Of a DNA stretch of 64,000 nucleotides, positions 30,759 to 41,960 are shown in pieces. The DNA is from Letharia columbiana. Its lineage: Eukaryota > Ascomycota > Lecanoromycetes > Lecanorales > Parmeliaceae. A program made the position numbers and the translations under genes. Position 1 is the first letter of the stretch. Each line of letters begins with the position of its first letter. A model generated the notes under the pieces. That model searched no databases. It had not been told where the DNA came from and was given only the letters and a program-made list of their open reading frames with translations. Location of the stretch: NCBI RefSeq assembly GCF_014066305.1, contig NW_023501038.1:1591001-1655000 (forward strand), given 5' to 3'.

Positions 30759-32504
30759 TGAGACTAGCGGCCAACGCTGGGTACGAGTTCTTGGAAGGTC
30801 CAGAGCCCGAATTTGCTGTCACTGCGTGAGTGTTCCAAGGGGCTATTTGATGCAAAAATTGAATTGCTTGTTGAGATCGCTGTTACTACACTGGGCCGGC
30901 ATCAAGCCGGAGCGCGAAGGCTCTGACAACGTTCTGCTTTCCGTGCTGCCCATCAGTAGAGCAGATTTCTTTATATTCAATGTCTGAATCTGTGCGTTGT
31001 AGCGGTTTGAGTAGTCGAGGGGACTGCCAACCAGGCAAATCACGTCTTATATGAAGGAGTCAAGGATTGTGGAATAATGGGCGTATTACCCTTTGATCCG
31101 CGAGCTGAACTCTAAGAACTCGTTAGTGCAAGATTCTCAAGCCATGGTGCGTTCAACATACTCTGAAGAGCATAGCCTTGTACAACATCAAGCGGAATCT
31201 ATTCGAGAAACCTGTTCCAAACCTTTTCCACCGAGAGAGACTGACCCTTAACCAATCCTGCGTGTTTCGAGAGTTTTTGGATAGTTTCGACGCCTCTGCG
31301 GGCTGTTTCTGCATTGTGGGGACAGTCGTAGTGGCAGCGAATCGTCTCATCAAATCAAAAGCTCGTGTTGTAGGAGAAGAGACTCACGTCGAGGTTGTAG
31401 ACTTTAGACACCCTGCTGATCGGTAGCACTCTGCTCGGCTAATTGAATCGGCGAGGTCGTGGGCCTCGCACGAAGTTGGCAATAAAAAGGCTTTAAGTTT
31501 GGAGTTCGCCAACAGGGCGGAGGAGGTTGCTGAGGCTGCAGCCAGTTCCAGATCCTGGGGACGACATTTCCAAGGCTGCAAGGCTCGGTGATCGGTGAAA
31601 GTAAGCCTGCCCGATTGGCCAAATAATTTCGTGGAGCTCGGAGAGCATATGCCCGACGAACGGCAGGAGCTGGTCAACCGATACTGCGGAAGCTACTGAC
31701 CCAGCGATTTTGTTTTTCTTGACGAAATAGGACAAGGCTGCTGCTATCGAAGGGTTTGCTGCAGCTGTGAAGTCGATCCTATGCAGTGATGACCAATTTT
31801 CCATCCCGCATTCACTTTGATCCTACTGCTTGACCGTAGATGGGAAAACCACTGGCAGAGCGTTGGGAGACCTCACCGCTGCTTGTATCTCTTCGTGCCT
31901 AGCCTGGGCGTGGTTTGGCGTAGATGAAAGCGTCTAGTAATCGGCCAATTGGCCAGCCACAAAAACATGGACTAATTCTGGATGCACGAGACCGTTCTTC
32001 AGATCTGATAGGTAGGGGAAGAACTCCTGAAAGTAGGTACTGAGTCCGGGAGGCCTCGACTTCGAATATATGAATCATCATCTACATGAACCGCACGGAA
32101 TGCCTACTTTTTTTCATACATCTTGCTGATGTCATGCATCTTACCTTGAATAGGATAGGTTCTTGAGAAAGAAGAAATCATTTCTTGAAATAGCATTGGA
32201 TGCAGGGAAGTAGAAGCTAGTAGAAGCCAGGACTGCATGTTGACTTGCCTGACAGCAGTTGCTTTGGTGCTAAGCGAGATGACGAGATACATGTGTTTTG
32301 CTTTACTGCCCAATATGATTAGACTTTCTGCATTGCCCTCTGGATCGTTGGCGAGGCGTGGTAAATAAGTGTAGGTAGAACCCTTCTGAAAACATGGCCA
32401 CCCTGCGCTTTGGCTATTAGCGTATGCACAAAACGTTACAATCGTTGGCACTGAGGATTCCCAGTAGTGGTCTAGTAGAAAGCGTGTCGATACCTGTGGG
32501 AAGA
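30759..32504. other. Sparse region with possible gene remnants
   Basis: No confident gene. On the minus strand at 31150-31804 several short frames have protein-like composition: one runs SSLHRIDFTAAANP to LLPFVGHMLSELHEII, and another (near 31190-31360) includes ETARRGVETIQKLSKHAG. They sit in different frames and could not be joined into one convincing model. A diverged or decayed gene with introns is possible. Confidence 0.35.
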
Positions 32505-32640
32505 ATCCTTCGGAGACTCTCGGAGAGCTCTCAGAGAGTCCCCCAAGGATCAGACTGATTCTCAGGGGGAGCCCCTCTGAAACCCCCCTAATCCTCCGGG
32601 GGCTCTCCGAGGGCTTCTGCCCGAGAGGCTCTTCTCGCAA
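32505..32640. repeat. GC-rich block of imperfect palindromes
   Basis: CTCTCGGAGAG-like words recur in both orientations. The best case is 32515-32540, a 26-bp near-perfect palindrome centred on GAGCTC. GGGGGCTCTCCGAGGGC and CCGAGAGGCTC follow. This ends abruptly at the AT-rich tract beginning about 32641. It is possibly the terminus of a transposable element. Confidence 0.55.
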
Positions 32641-32860
32641 GCTCGATAGATAGTTTAAATCTTAATTCTTAGTATATCTTTACAAATACTTCATCAAATT
32701 TCGTATACGCTATATTATTCAAAAGTGTATAATTAACTCTATAACTCTATAGACTTACTTTATTATTATATCTTAGATAAGAGAAAAGAAATTAAAAAAT
32801 ATCGATTTAAAGATTTTGAAGTTCTTTTCCAGCTTCCTATTTGAGACATACCCGCGTTTA
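32641..32860. other. AT-rich tract
   Basis: Strongly AT-rich, with TATA/AATT words and no open frame. Such tracts in ascomycete genomes often come from repeats mutated by RIP; here that is inference from composition only. Confidence 0.6.
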
Positions 32861-33252
32861 GCTTGAAAATCAAGGAATAAGATAAGATTTAGCTTTAAAA
32901 CAGCGAAGTCCGAGGATCTGATTAGTCAACCTTAAATCTGTAGGTGTCGAACATTTTATGATTTCAGTCTTACTAAGACAAACCGGGAGCCCGCGCGAAA
33001 ATCTCAAGTCTGCATACCTTATTGCGCATATGCAATTTGCAGCCCGGGAGCTGCACTCGCTATCGGATATATGCATCCGATATCGGGTATATTCCGTCAC
33101 CAAATTTTTTTAAAGTTCATAACCGGCACCTTCACGCCAAAGTGTGCAACGACTTTTGTCACCAACCCTCGGGGGTATTCGGACATGATTTCATTTCGGG
33201 AAGACTTCTTGCCGGTAGCTCCCGTGGTTGAGTACAAATTAGCACTACGCTA
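32861..33252. other. Repeat-island spacer, no gene
   Basis: No recognisable coding sequence. Short direct words such as ATATGCATCCGATATCGGGTATAT near 33067-33090 and the flanking elements suggest decayed repeat DNA. Confidence 0.35.
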
Positions 33253-33334
33253 GCACGCGGGTTCCAGAATTCGTCGTACACCCTAGTCCAAATTAGGCGC
33301 TAGGGTGTACGACGAGTTCTGGAACCCGCGTGGC
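33253..33334. mobile_element. Foldback element, 82 bp
   Basis: Left arm from 33253 and right arm to 33334 are near-perfect inverted repeats of about 34 bp around a loop of about 13 bp. The arms contain ACGCGGGTTCCAGAA and CGTCGTACACCCTAG. Only about two substitutions and one indel separate them. TA dinucleotides flank both ends (33251-33252, 33335-33336). The outer motif TAGCACGCGGGT is identical over 12 bp to the left edge of the element at 5321-5516. It fits a minimal deletion derivative of a DNA transposon. Confidence 0.65.
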
Positions 33335-33499
33335 TAGTCCCTACGGTACGCCAAGGCATCCCTCCAGAGCTACCACCCAATTGGACCTAGCGTGGCTTGG
33401 CACCACACATATCTGCCCTGCAGGCACGTAGAAGAATCAACATCTTTACACCACACCATGAATTCATGACTCAGTCATCCATTTCCTTGACAATTGGCC

Positions 33500-33955
33500 T
33501 ACTTAGTTTCATGAGGAAACGCACAATACTAGGAAATGCGGAATCTTAAATCCGATAAGTCCGATCCAACACTCAAATGCCTACTTCTCACCAAAATTCT
33601 ATGGCAACTCCGCATAATAAGGATCAATAACTCTGGTTCTTTCTTGCTATCAAGGCTTCTACATCGAGGAACCCAAATCATTATTTTTTAGGCCTTATCG
33701 GTCTACCAACGCGTAAAAATCGTACCTCTTCCACCTTACTAGGTATATTACTGCGAAAATACTACAGTAAAGACTACGACGGAGCCCTCAGTAAAGCGAA
33801 CGATAATAATCTTAGTGGGCCTGACGTAGGAGGTGCAGTAGCCATTTGAATAAGTGGTAATGGTAGCTATGATAGTGGTAGCCAGCTATGTCGGATTTAT
33901 CGGATTTAAAAATTCCGCATTTCCTGTATTGTGCGTTTCCTCATGAAACTAAGTA
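33500..33955. mobile_element. MITE-like element with ~66-bp terminal inverted repeats
   Basis: Positions 33500-33565 and the reverse complement of 33890-33955 match over about 66 bp with only a few changes. Shared words include ACTTAGTTTCATGAGGAAAC, GCACAATAC, AGGAAATGCGGAAT and AAATCCGATAA. The outermost bases are TA on both sides, as expected for a TA target duplication. The 320-bp interior has no open frame of note. Size, long terminal repeats and no coding capacity fit a non-autonomous element. Confidence 0.75.
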
Positions 33956-35173
33956 CGGACTTGGACCGTTTTAGCTCTAGAACGATTTTAAGGCGATGAT
34001 ATATCTTCGAAAATGTCGTTAGATCTGAAAGTCCGCATAAAGACGTATAAGCTATTCTTGAGGGTGTAGGGATGATGAACGCTCCGTTCAGATTGTCGGG
34101 ATGTGAGATAAGTTCGTCGATAGATGCATCCGTTCTTATGGAAGCATCTCAGACACCGGTCGGATTATCTAGAAGTTGTTAGCCGTTGATGCTAGACGAG
34201 CTCACCTTTACGTATCAGCTATAGCGTCTTACAACTTCAATGAAGTAGTATAGACGATAAGAGGCCTTGTTTATAATCGGAAGAACTGACAAGTGGTAGG
34301 TAGGCGCTTTTTGTATGCTCCATTGTGCCTTCCATGATCTCCAGAGCACATCGATAACCCGTTGAATCTGTTGTCATGACGAGAACCGTAATGCGCCTGT
34401 ATTGCACGCGATGACCTTAGCATTTCGTCGGGTTGCCCGATAAAGCGTTGCCTGGGGGAAGATGTGCAGTTGCTACCGACTTATAGATGCGTAATTGCAT
34501 TTGAGACAAGCTTGAACCGGGCTAGCTCCACATCGTGAGAATCGACTTGATTAGGTGCTCAATACACAGTCTATGTCCGAACGCATAGAGGTTTGGTAGA
34601 ACTCAACGTTGCTTTCAAATGTGTCCCAAACCTTGGTTTTCGGTCCGCAGTCCACGACTCTTTTTCACTGTGTCTACCAGCTGCAAAATATAAATCAGAA
34701 GGCTTTGAGGGATGAAGCCATATTTGTACGGCAAATTTTGGCTTCTTTTCTCCTTCGTTTCGGACAAGACACCAAGGGTGAAACCTAAAAATGCTTAACA
34801 AATTGTGTTCTTTCCTGGTCAACTCGAATAATACTATGAAGGATCAAACCATCAATGTTTGGCAAAGGGGGCCTACAGGCGAGAAATCTATGACTGCGAC
34901 CCCTGTTTACTAGAATTATCTGCCAACCCACTTGATCTTCAGGCGGTTGTCAAAGTCTGCAGACACGCATCGACATAGACGGGTGCTTGGAAGCCGTAGA
35001 GTCTACCGAAAGATGACTTGACGCTTGAGCCATTTATTGGACGCACCTATTACATGCACTCTCGCCGCGATTAACGCCGGGCGAAAATTTTGTTTTCACC
35101 GCACATAAATCAAGATAAGATTGATACGTAGAAGATCAAATTCTCGTCCATACAAATAACAGCCCATTGTATT
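33956..35173. other. No gene recognised beside repeat island
   Basis: Moderately AT-rich DNA with many stop codons in all frames. The frame at 34571-34822 has no domain. Nothing else could be supported. Confidence 0.45.
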
Positions 35174-36560
35174 TCAAAGGTGCGGTACAAAATTCGACCA
35201 GTTCAAGCTATCAAAAGCAGACAGCGGAAGGGCTCTCAGAGCAAAGAACCCTTCGACGATGATATAGCCACGTGCTAGGCCATAGATCACAAAAATTGGC
35301 GAGTGAATCAAGACTGCTAGCCATCGAGGCAGCAGGCTGGCCACGCCCAAGATCGTTGTCGCATCGCGATTGTTGAACAACCATCTCGCAAGCCTAGCCG
35401 CCATTACAGTCCCAAAAGCGACGGCGAAAAGATGAAATATTAGAAGACCGAAAAGAGTCAAGCTCGAGACGCGCCAAAGGATCTGCTCCGCCCTAGTTGG
35501 AAAGCTAAAATTCCACCCGGCGAGATGAATACCAAAGTATGCAGTGGTGAAGATGTTCCCATAAGCTATGTCTGTAACTCTGATGCCGCGTGGAGGAGTG
35601 GTTGTGCTATTGCCAAACGCCTTTATTGGTAGCTCGTCTGCATGGTTTCCCCAATTGAAACAAATCCGGACGCCGAACCAGAAAGGCGCGATGAGGCTTG
35701 TTCGACTGATGGGAGGCTTTACGAAATCTAAAGGTGTTTGTGTATAGGGCTTGGGTCGGTCACCTGCTTCGGCGAGAATCTTCGCAACGGTAGTATTGCA
35801 TGCTAACAGAGATGGTGTCTCAACATCTCGTGGCTTGTGTCTGAAGAAGAAGAATGTGTTGATGGAGCAGAAAATGAAAGCTAGACATGAGAGCTCGAAA
35901 GTCGAGAGCGCGAGATGCTGCACCCATCGGCTGACGGCCTGGATCAAGAACCATATGATTTGGACGAGTGTAAGGATGCGGGCGAAAGTGTCCGCTTTAT
36001 TCCTGTCCCAGATGGCTTTTGCTTTTATCTCTGGGTATTCGATGTGGTTGTGCTCTACCAGGTATAAGAGTTGATGACTGTCCACAGGAAATGCTGGAAT
36101 TCCAGGACACTTGAGATGGACAACCCCCATATCGGCGAGGAATGCATGACGCATCGCCCATGGTGAGCGTTGGAGTCGCGAAAGGTCGTTCTGTGTCCGA
36201 GTGGTCTCTTTGGAAGATAAGACGCGGTGAAAGGCAGCTTCCCATTCTTTCTTCAGTCGGGCAAAATCCTCGACAGCTCGACAAACTTATCGCCATTGCT
36301 CTGCAGCTATACCTGTGAGGGCTTCGGGGAAGAAAATGGTAAACAGCACCCATTTCGCTGGGACATCTCCCAGGACCCTTCATGTCCAGCCGGTACATTT
36401 AAGAAAGGCACGGCCTAAGTGCACAAGATTATAGTAGCTAGACAGCTCTCGAGTGCGTCAGGCATTCCCCGACCGTTGGGTTGAGGGATCCACCCACGAG
36501 ACAGATGGGGAGCCACCGTAGCCGTCGAATTGTTTGACAAGAGCCAGGTCAAAGGTTCTA
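35174..36560 (-). pseudogene. Fungal integral membrane protein, RIP-like decay
   Basis: The 3' two-thirds is an open frame (36154-35174, 326 codons). It has helices at IWFLIQAVSRWVQHLAL, ELSCLAFIFCSINTFFFF, ILWRVSSLTLFGLLIFHLF and SPIFVIYGLARGYIIVEGFF. This is the pattern of a large uncharacterised Pezizomycotina membrane family. Homologous sequence continues upstream past its ATG: KWVLFTIFFPEALTGIAAEQ, then WR, a TAA stop (36287-36289), then VCRAVEDFARLKKEW. Further up is CLATIILCT, a TAG (36415-36417) where the family has Trp, then AVPFLNVPAGHEGSWEM. Frame changes lie between these pieces. TGG-to-TAG and probably CAA-to-TAA fit C-to-T/G-to-A mutation. The left limit is approximate. Use of the internal ATG to make a short protein cannot be excluded. 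Confidence 0.7.
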
Positions 36561-37322
36561 GGCGAGGCTGCACGATATGATCGTACTGATGTACATGTGC
36601 GTTTCAGGGAAAAGTAGGCACAAGAGACTAGAACCGCGCCAACGCAAAGATGTTCGAACACTGAGGCGTACTGAACGAGGCTTCGTAGAGGACACAAAAC
36701 AGACAAAGGCGAAAGCCTTTGAGAAATGCAATTTAGGTGATTTTCTGAGCCTCGTTACCAAAAGCCAGCAATGCTCGCTTGTTGGGGACTAGTTGATGCA
36801 ATGTAACCCAAGGGCAGCTTGCTATAGCAGCAATACAATTGGCAACACATGATAGCTTGGCAACCTATACCATCTGAGAGGCTTTCCAGTATCAAGCATC
36901 GAAGGAGTATCTGGATCTAGATCGTTGCCAAACCTGAGCATAATCGTCCCTTTTCTGTTGAGGGTCGAAGTGAGTCACGGGCACCCGAGCGGGGATTCGC
37001 AGAGTCCCCTTCAGTCCCCACACCCATACAAGTATTTTAACGGGTACCACGAGGGTATGCAGAAGAGCTATGCCCGAAATGTCTTCATGAACTCGGAGGG
37101 GAGGATCGGAACCGTCGGGTCGCACTGAGAGACGCGCATATTGTGGTCCCCACAGCCCAGCGCGTAGCGAGCATTATGATTTGGTTCTTGGACAAGGAAT
37201 CCTCATGACTGTTTCATGATGATTCAGAAGGGGAGATTCTAGAAGATCTCATATTTTTAGTGCCTAGTATTGTGTCCGAGGTTCCCAGAGTAATTGAAGA
37301 CAAGTTTTGTGGGTATATCAGA
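36561..37322. other. Intergenic, no gene recognised
   Basis: Short frames only. The part nearest 36560 may hold further remnants of the membrane-protein pseudogene's 5' end, which could not be aligned by eye. Confidence 0.4.
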
Positions 37323-38990
37323 TCACCTATTTGTACCAAATCGGTCTCCCTCCCCAATCGATCTCCATGCTGATGTTCTGGCCTGGAGATATGCACCGCT
37401 ATCAATAGCCTTTTTGATACCGTAGAGACCACTGAAAGGCCATGTGCTGAGAAGGGAGGAGCCTAGAGGCGCAATCATTGCCACTTTCTCGGCGTTGATA
37501 TTGACTTTCACTTTCTCGTAGACGCTTGGCAAGGAGGTCGCATTGTACTTTTCGCGCAAGGCATCATACCACTTCCGATCGTACATCTGCCAGAACTCAT
37601 CTTCGGTATAATACGTTTGCGCATAAAGCCACTTCATCCCGCCCAACTCGCGGAGCTTCCGCTCGAGGTCACGATTAGCTTGCACGAAGTCATCCGGTTG
37701 AGGTGGACCGAGTCCCCAGAGGCCAATATTAAGCATAGGCTTCAGGGTGTGACCGTCTGCTTCCATCTCATTCACATGAGGATGCATGGTTGGCAATTTG
37801 GTCTGGCGCAGAGGGCAAAGCCAGAGGGGATAGATACCGAACGCCTTGTCCGTATAGTCGACGAACTGCTCGGCCGTTGAAAATGGCAACGCTAAGTCCT
37901 GGATTATGCATTTCTTGGATTGTCCACTGGCATGTAAAGCCGTGTACATCATGCGTGTGTGCACAAAATCATCAAGCCACCAGCGTGTATAGTCGTTAAA
38001 GGGCATTTTGAAGTAATCGAAGGCGAGAGCTCCAACCCAGAAGCCTCCACGGTCGTAGCGAAAAAGATATTCAGCCATTGGAATCATCTCTGTGGTTGGA
38101 CCACTCGTCTTTGTGATTGCGTCTTGTACATGGAGGTAGAACCAGGGATCCTTGGCGTCACTGAAGCGTTGAACCCGGACGTTCTGATTGGGAACATCGG
38201 TCATCCGGCCAGTAATGACGGCGCCCTGGGTTTTCGAGTACAAGATACCATCCACATAGTCAAGCTCAGGATCCATTGTGACCTTTCCAATCTTCTCTAT
38301 AGCTTCAGCCACACTTGATACGGGATGGTACACTGTTTCGACGTATTTTTTGGCTTGGCGGAGTTGCAGTTCGACCAAAGTTATGACGCCCAAACTACCA
38401 ACGGCGCCAGCTGCACCATGAAAGAGATCGGGCTTCTCATATTTTGAGCATCTAACAACTTCCCCATCCGCAAGCACCATCTCGACATTATTGATCGTTC
38501 GGTTGAAGAATCCATGCTTGAAAGAACTGCTCTCCCCTGATGTCCCAGCATAACCACCCCCTGCTGTGATGCCAGGGAACTCCATAACCACAGGCGGCAC
38601 CAGTCCATGTTTGATTGTCTCCTCCACTAGTCTGTCTATCGGCACGTTTGGCTCGACTAAGGCAGTCTGCTTTTCGGTATTGATTTCGAGGACGTGGGAG
38701 AGGGAGCTCGTGTCGATGATGTTTTTGTGTGTAACAGTAGACTGCCGTGTACTGTTTGTAGAGCCATGGAAGATGCGGAACTTCTGCTTCCGATCATAGA
38801 ACTCTCTCACGCTGGCTGAGATGCGTTCAACGGCCCTGTCGTGGCTGTATACAAACGCGCCTGCTTTCGCTGTGGAGAGACCTCGAATACTCTTGCGACA
38901 CTGTAGGAAGGGAGAACCCCTCGGTTGCACTGGGAACGTAACCCAAATTGGTCGCCCGTTGGAAACCCATGCAGGTGTGTGAGGCCTCAT
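37323..38990 (-). CDS. DHCR24-like FAD-dependent oxidoreductase
   Basis: Open frame of 555 codons. An FAD-binding type-4 (PCMH) domain covers about residues 60-240: FRIFHGSTNSTR for the pyrophosphate loop, VLEINTEKQTALVEPNVPID, VVMEFPGITAGGGYAGTSGE, SSSFKHGFF, NNVEMVLADGEVV and AAGAVGSLGVITL. The C-terminal part contains DPWFYLHVQDAI, MIPMAEYLFRYDRGGFWVGA, NIGLWGLG, and WLYAQTYYTEDEFWQMYDR. This arrangement matches Delta(24)-sterol reductase (DHCR24/DIMINUTO) homologues widespread in fungi, whose substrate there is often unproven. No membrane anchor is obvious. The first 40 residues are not conserved, and a short intron near the 5' end (ending CTACAG) could move the start. It is intact although its neighbours are decayed. 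Confidence 0.85.
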   Translation of the reverse strand: MRPHTPAWVSNGRPIWVTFPVQPRGSPFLQCRKSIRGLSTAKAGAFVYSHDRAVERISASVREFYDRKQKFRIFHGSTNSTRQSTVTHKNIIDTSSLSHVLEINTEKQTALVEPNVPIDRLVEETIKHGLVPPVVMEFPGITAGGGYAGTSGESSSFKHGFFNRTINNVEMVLADGEVVRCSKYEKPDLFHGAAGAVGSLGVITLVELQLRQAKKYVETVYHPVSSVAEAIEKIGKVTMDPELDYVDGILYSKTQGAVITGRMTDVPNQNVRVQRFSDAKDPWFYLHVQDAITKTSGPTTEMIPMAEYLFRYDRGGFWVGALAFDYFKMPFNDYTRWWLDDFVHTRMMYTALHASGQSKKCIIQDLALPFSTAEQFVDYTDKAFGIYPLWLCPLRQTKLPTMHPHVNEMEADGHTLKPMLNIGLWGLGPPQPDDFVQANRDLERKLRELGGMKWLYAQTYYTEDEFWQMYDRKWYDALREKYNATSLPSVYEKVKVNINAEKVAMIAPLGSSLLSTWPFSGLYGIKKAIDSGAYLQARTSAWRSIGEGDRFGTNR

Positions 38991-40779
38991 GTATATTGAG
39001 CTTCATGAATGTTTGCAGCGTCCTTCCACCACAAGAGGAGCTGTGTTCGGCAAACCTTCCCCAGAAGAACGAGGCAAAGTGTCAGCAAATCCTCAGAACT
39101 TCGGCCAAAGTAGCATCGACCAGGAAGTTTCGAAGCTGTTTAACGCTCTCCGGGACAATTTCTATTTGAACGACGATCCGGGCCGACGCCCCGAATTGAC
39201 ACAAGGACAAGAGGGTACAGCGCTTCAGACTGCCACTCCAGGACGCCTTGGCTGCAAGCTGTCTGCAGTCGACTCGGGGCATCATCCTGGAAGCATGTGT
39301 TGATCCTGATCAGAATTGCTCTTGTTGGTCCTACTCTTGTCAATACCTGAGGGAGTTAACGCTTCGATCGCTACTTTTCCTGGCACTTTGCCTGCTTTTG
39401 ACGATCAACGTCGCACCCTACGACCTTCTCTGAGACGGCACACCTCGAAGCGCAACACAATCTACGGACACTGTCTGTCAAGAGTCGGCGTAAGGACAAG
39501 CAAGAGGAAGGGTCTGGAGAAGCTAGGCCAGTGGACATTGGACCTGAAGAATACAAGATGAGACTACATGTCACAGTGGAAGAAGAGCGATGAGAGATGG
39601 AGCTGGCTGGATCAGGCGCTGGTGACGGTAGGCGCTCGCAAAATGGAGAATTAGGTGATACATGACGCGAGTGTGACACTTGGAAAGGGCCATCCTTGCG
39701 CGGAGAAGATGAAGAGCACTGCGAGACTGGACACAGACGCTTTCAAGCATCGAGGAGGCGGCTGCCGATTTCTGATTGCTATTGTATGCCATCCGACCAG
39801 ACTATCCACTGTACACCCTTGTTTTGGGTTATGAAGTTTCTTGATCGCCTCCCAGGGTTTCACCTCTGTGATTGTGAAGCATATGCTTACTTTTAGGCCA
39901 GGCTTGCTGTACATGGGGAGCATATGCCCGACACATGCGTAGTTTTAACCCTGGCCGAAATCTTTAGAGATCACTTTTACGCCTGTTGAGTGGCTTGTGC
40001 TCAGCATGTGCTCACCCTTGCCGGACCTGTCTCACTCTACCGAGCTGGAACATGGGATGAAAGGTACCAGCGCAATGGGATGTAGGGCCCGTCCCCCCAT
40101 TTGACCATCGACAATAGGACCATACATCAATATCCTCGAGACAGCGGCCTCCCCACTACCATTTCGCTACTCATAGCACTGAATGCTACCTGCATATCTC
40201 CTAGTCCTCTTTCTGATTCGTTGCCAATGCAAGGGTAACTTGTTATCAATAAACATAGCACCCACCAACGTTGCAGAATATCACGTATCATGCAACCTGC
40301 ATGCACAATAACAGCAGCCCGAAGAGCAAGCTGAGGTTGAGCTGCACCTCTCGAAGCAAGACGGCATAGCTTGGGGTATCAACTTTAATTTCAAGGAAAT
40401 GTTGCAGAAAGAAAATCTGACATATAAAAGGAAGCCCCCGAATGCACGTAACCGTCTTCCCGATACAAGGGAGACCCGTTTAGGACTTCTCAAGTACACA
40501 AAGATGTGCGGGGTCATGTCCAATGCGAAGTTCGGAGCGACTGCTCGAATAGCGAGAGAATCTGCTTTGGACGAAGAGATTCAATCCGTCTGCCGGGAGC
40601 TTTGATTAATTGTGCTTGGCATTTGGCCCCTTTTAGCGAATAGCACCTTTACACCTGACTTGCCACATGGTCAAGTGATAACGTCTGGCTGAGTGCTTTG
40701 GCACAACCTCCTCAAGAGGTCTCGATAGGACTTGAATAATAACAACTTCATAATTTAACATCAAGTCCGCCTTCTCGTC
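38991..40779. other. 1.8 kb without recognised gene
   Basis: Several frames of 60-100 codons on both strands overlap one another without domains or matching splice signals. The part next to 38990 is presumably the promoter of the oxidoreductase gene. Confidence 0.4.
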
Positions 40780-41960
40780 ATGTCTTCCACACCCTATGAT
40801 ATCCCCGCCTTGGTAAAGAAGATCAACACGACAAGCAAAGACTTGGGCAAAGACACTGGAGGGGCACGATGACAGTGCTTAGATGCCGCTCGCTCGCTGG
40901 TCTTTGCCTCGGAAACGCCCGTCGAGTCGACCCTTAGGAATGTCTGGGCTGAGGTTTGACCGTCTCCACCTAACTAAATTCTCTTATGCCGATCTTCGGA
41001 TGGGACACAGCAATGGCATCATGCTGCAATACGTGCTGCTACCGACTTAGATGTTCCGAAAGACTAGACGAGAGACATGGGGATGCTAAGAGCATCTCTG
41101 AACTTGCGAAAATGACGCACGCGGACCCGGTTCTTATGAATGGGTCGTAATATTTCTCGAGTCTCGGGATAGTCTGCAGCTTAGTAAATGCCGAAAACCT
41201 TTCTAGGACGGTTTTTGAAGGATCTAGCAGCGATGGGTAGTATCTACGATAGAGGTCCCAACGAATTCGTCCCAACTTCATCTTCGAAAGCTCTCCAAGA
41301 GCCAATGCATCGAGACGCCTATCCTACTGTATTCGTGTCCACATTTGTGTCTGACTCTACTATCAACTCAGGAGCCGACCTCTGTGTCAGGCTTGATCTA
41401 AGCGATCCCAATTTCTTTGCGTTTCCAGAACCCCTCTACAACAGCCAGTACAAGAACCTTGACAACCCTGTCGATGGCGCGATTCGACTTGGCCATGGCC
41501 CAAAAGATCACCTCTTCGAATGGTTGTCTCAACGTCCGGAACTTTTATCGCAATTCCAAAATCATATGGCTCGCTACTACACTGGAAGGCGGAGTTGGAT
41601 GTATCCCAACTTCTACCTCGTCGAAAAGAATCTTGTCGAGGGCGCTCAAACAGAGTATGATGCGGTTTTTCTAGTCGATGTAGGTGGCGGAAAGGGCCAA
41701 GGCTTGCAGGAATTGTATCGAAAGCATCCTAGGGGTACTCGAGGAGGTTAAAGGCGTGATTGAAGAAGCAGAAGCATTTGGTCTCGACGAGAAAACCGTA
41801 CCCATGAACCACGACTTCTTCGCAAAACAGCCTATCATAGTATGTTTGCCCAAACAACGGAACGTCATCTGCTAACATCGCTAGGTGCACGAGCCTATTA
41901 TATGCATTCTTGTCTGCACGACTGGCCCAATTCTAAAGCCCACGAGCTTTCAAGCCCTCC
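40780..41960 (+). pseudogene. SAM-dependent O-methyltransferase relic
   Basis: The series of pieces follows fungal O-methyltransferase order. MSSTPYDIPALVKKINT starts at 40780 and reads in frame to a TGA at 40870-40872. Directly after it QCLDAARSLVFASETPVEST continues in the same frame, then NVWAE. Next come SISELAKMTHADPVLM (near 41090-41140) and an interrupting TAA. The open frame 41188-41751 has KDLAAMGSIYDRGPNEFVPT, FEWLSQRPELLSQFQNHMA and the SAM-binding FLVDVGGGKGQGL. Frame changes follow; the expected strand before GVLEEVKGVIEEAE is missing, and ARAYYMHSCLHDWPNSKA carries on at about 41885-41940 before the sequence peters out. Family members usually act in secondary metabolism. No polyketide or peptide synthase lies nearby. 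Confidence 0.75.

Noticed and set aside
35174..36154. Calling the 326-codon membrane-protein frame a complete gene
   Set aside because: Homologous coding sequence clearly continues upstream across stop codons and frame changes, so the frame is the 3' part of a pseudogene.
37323..41960. A secondary-metabolite cluster built from the FAD oxidoreductase and the O-methyltransferase
   Set aside because: The methyltransferase is broken, no synthase, P450 or transporter is present, and the oxidoreductase looks like a DHCR24-type enzyme found outside clusters.
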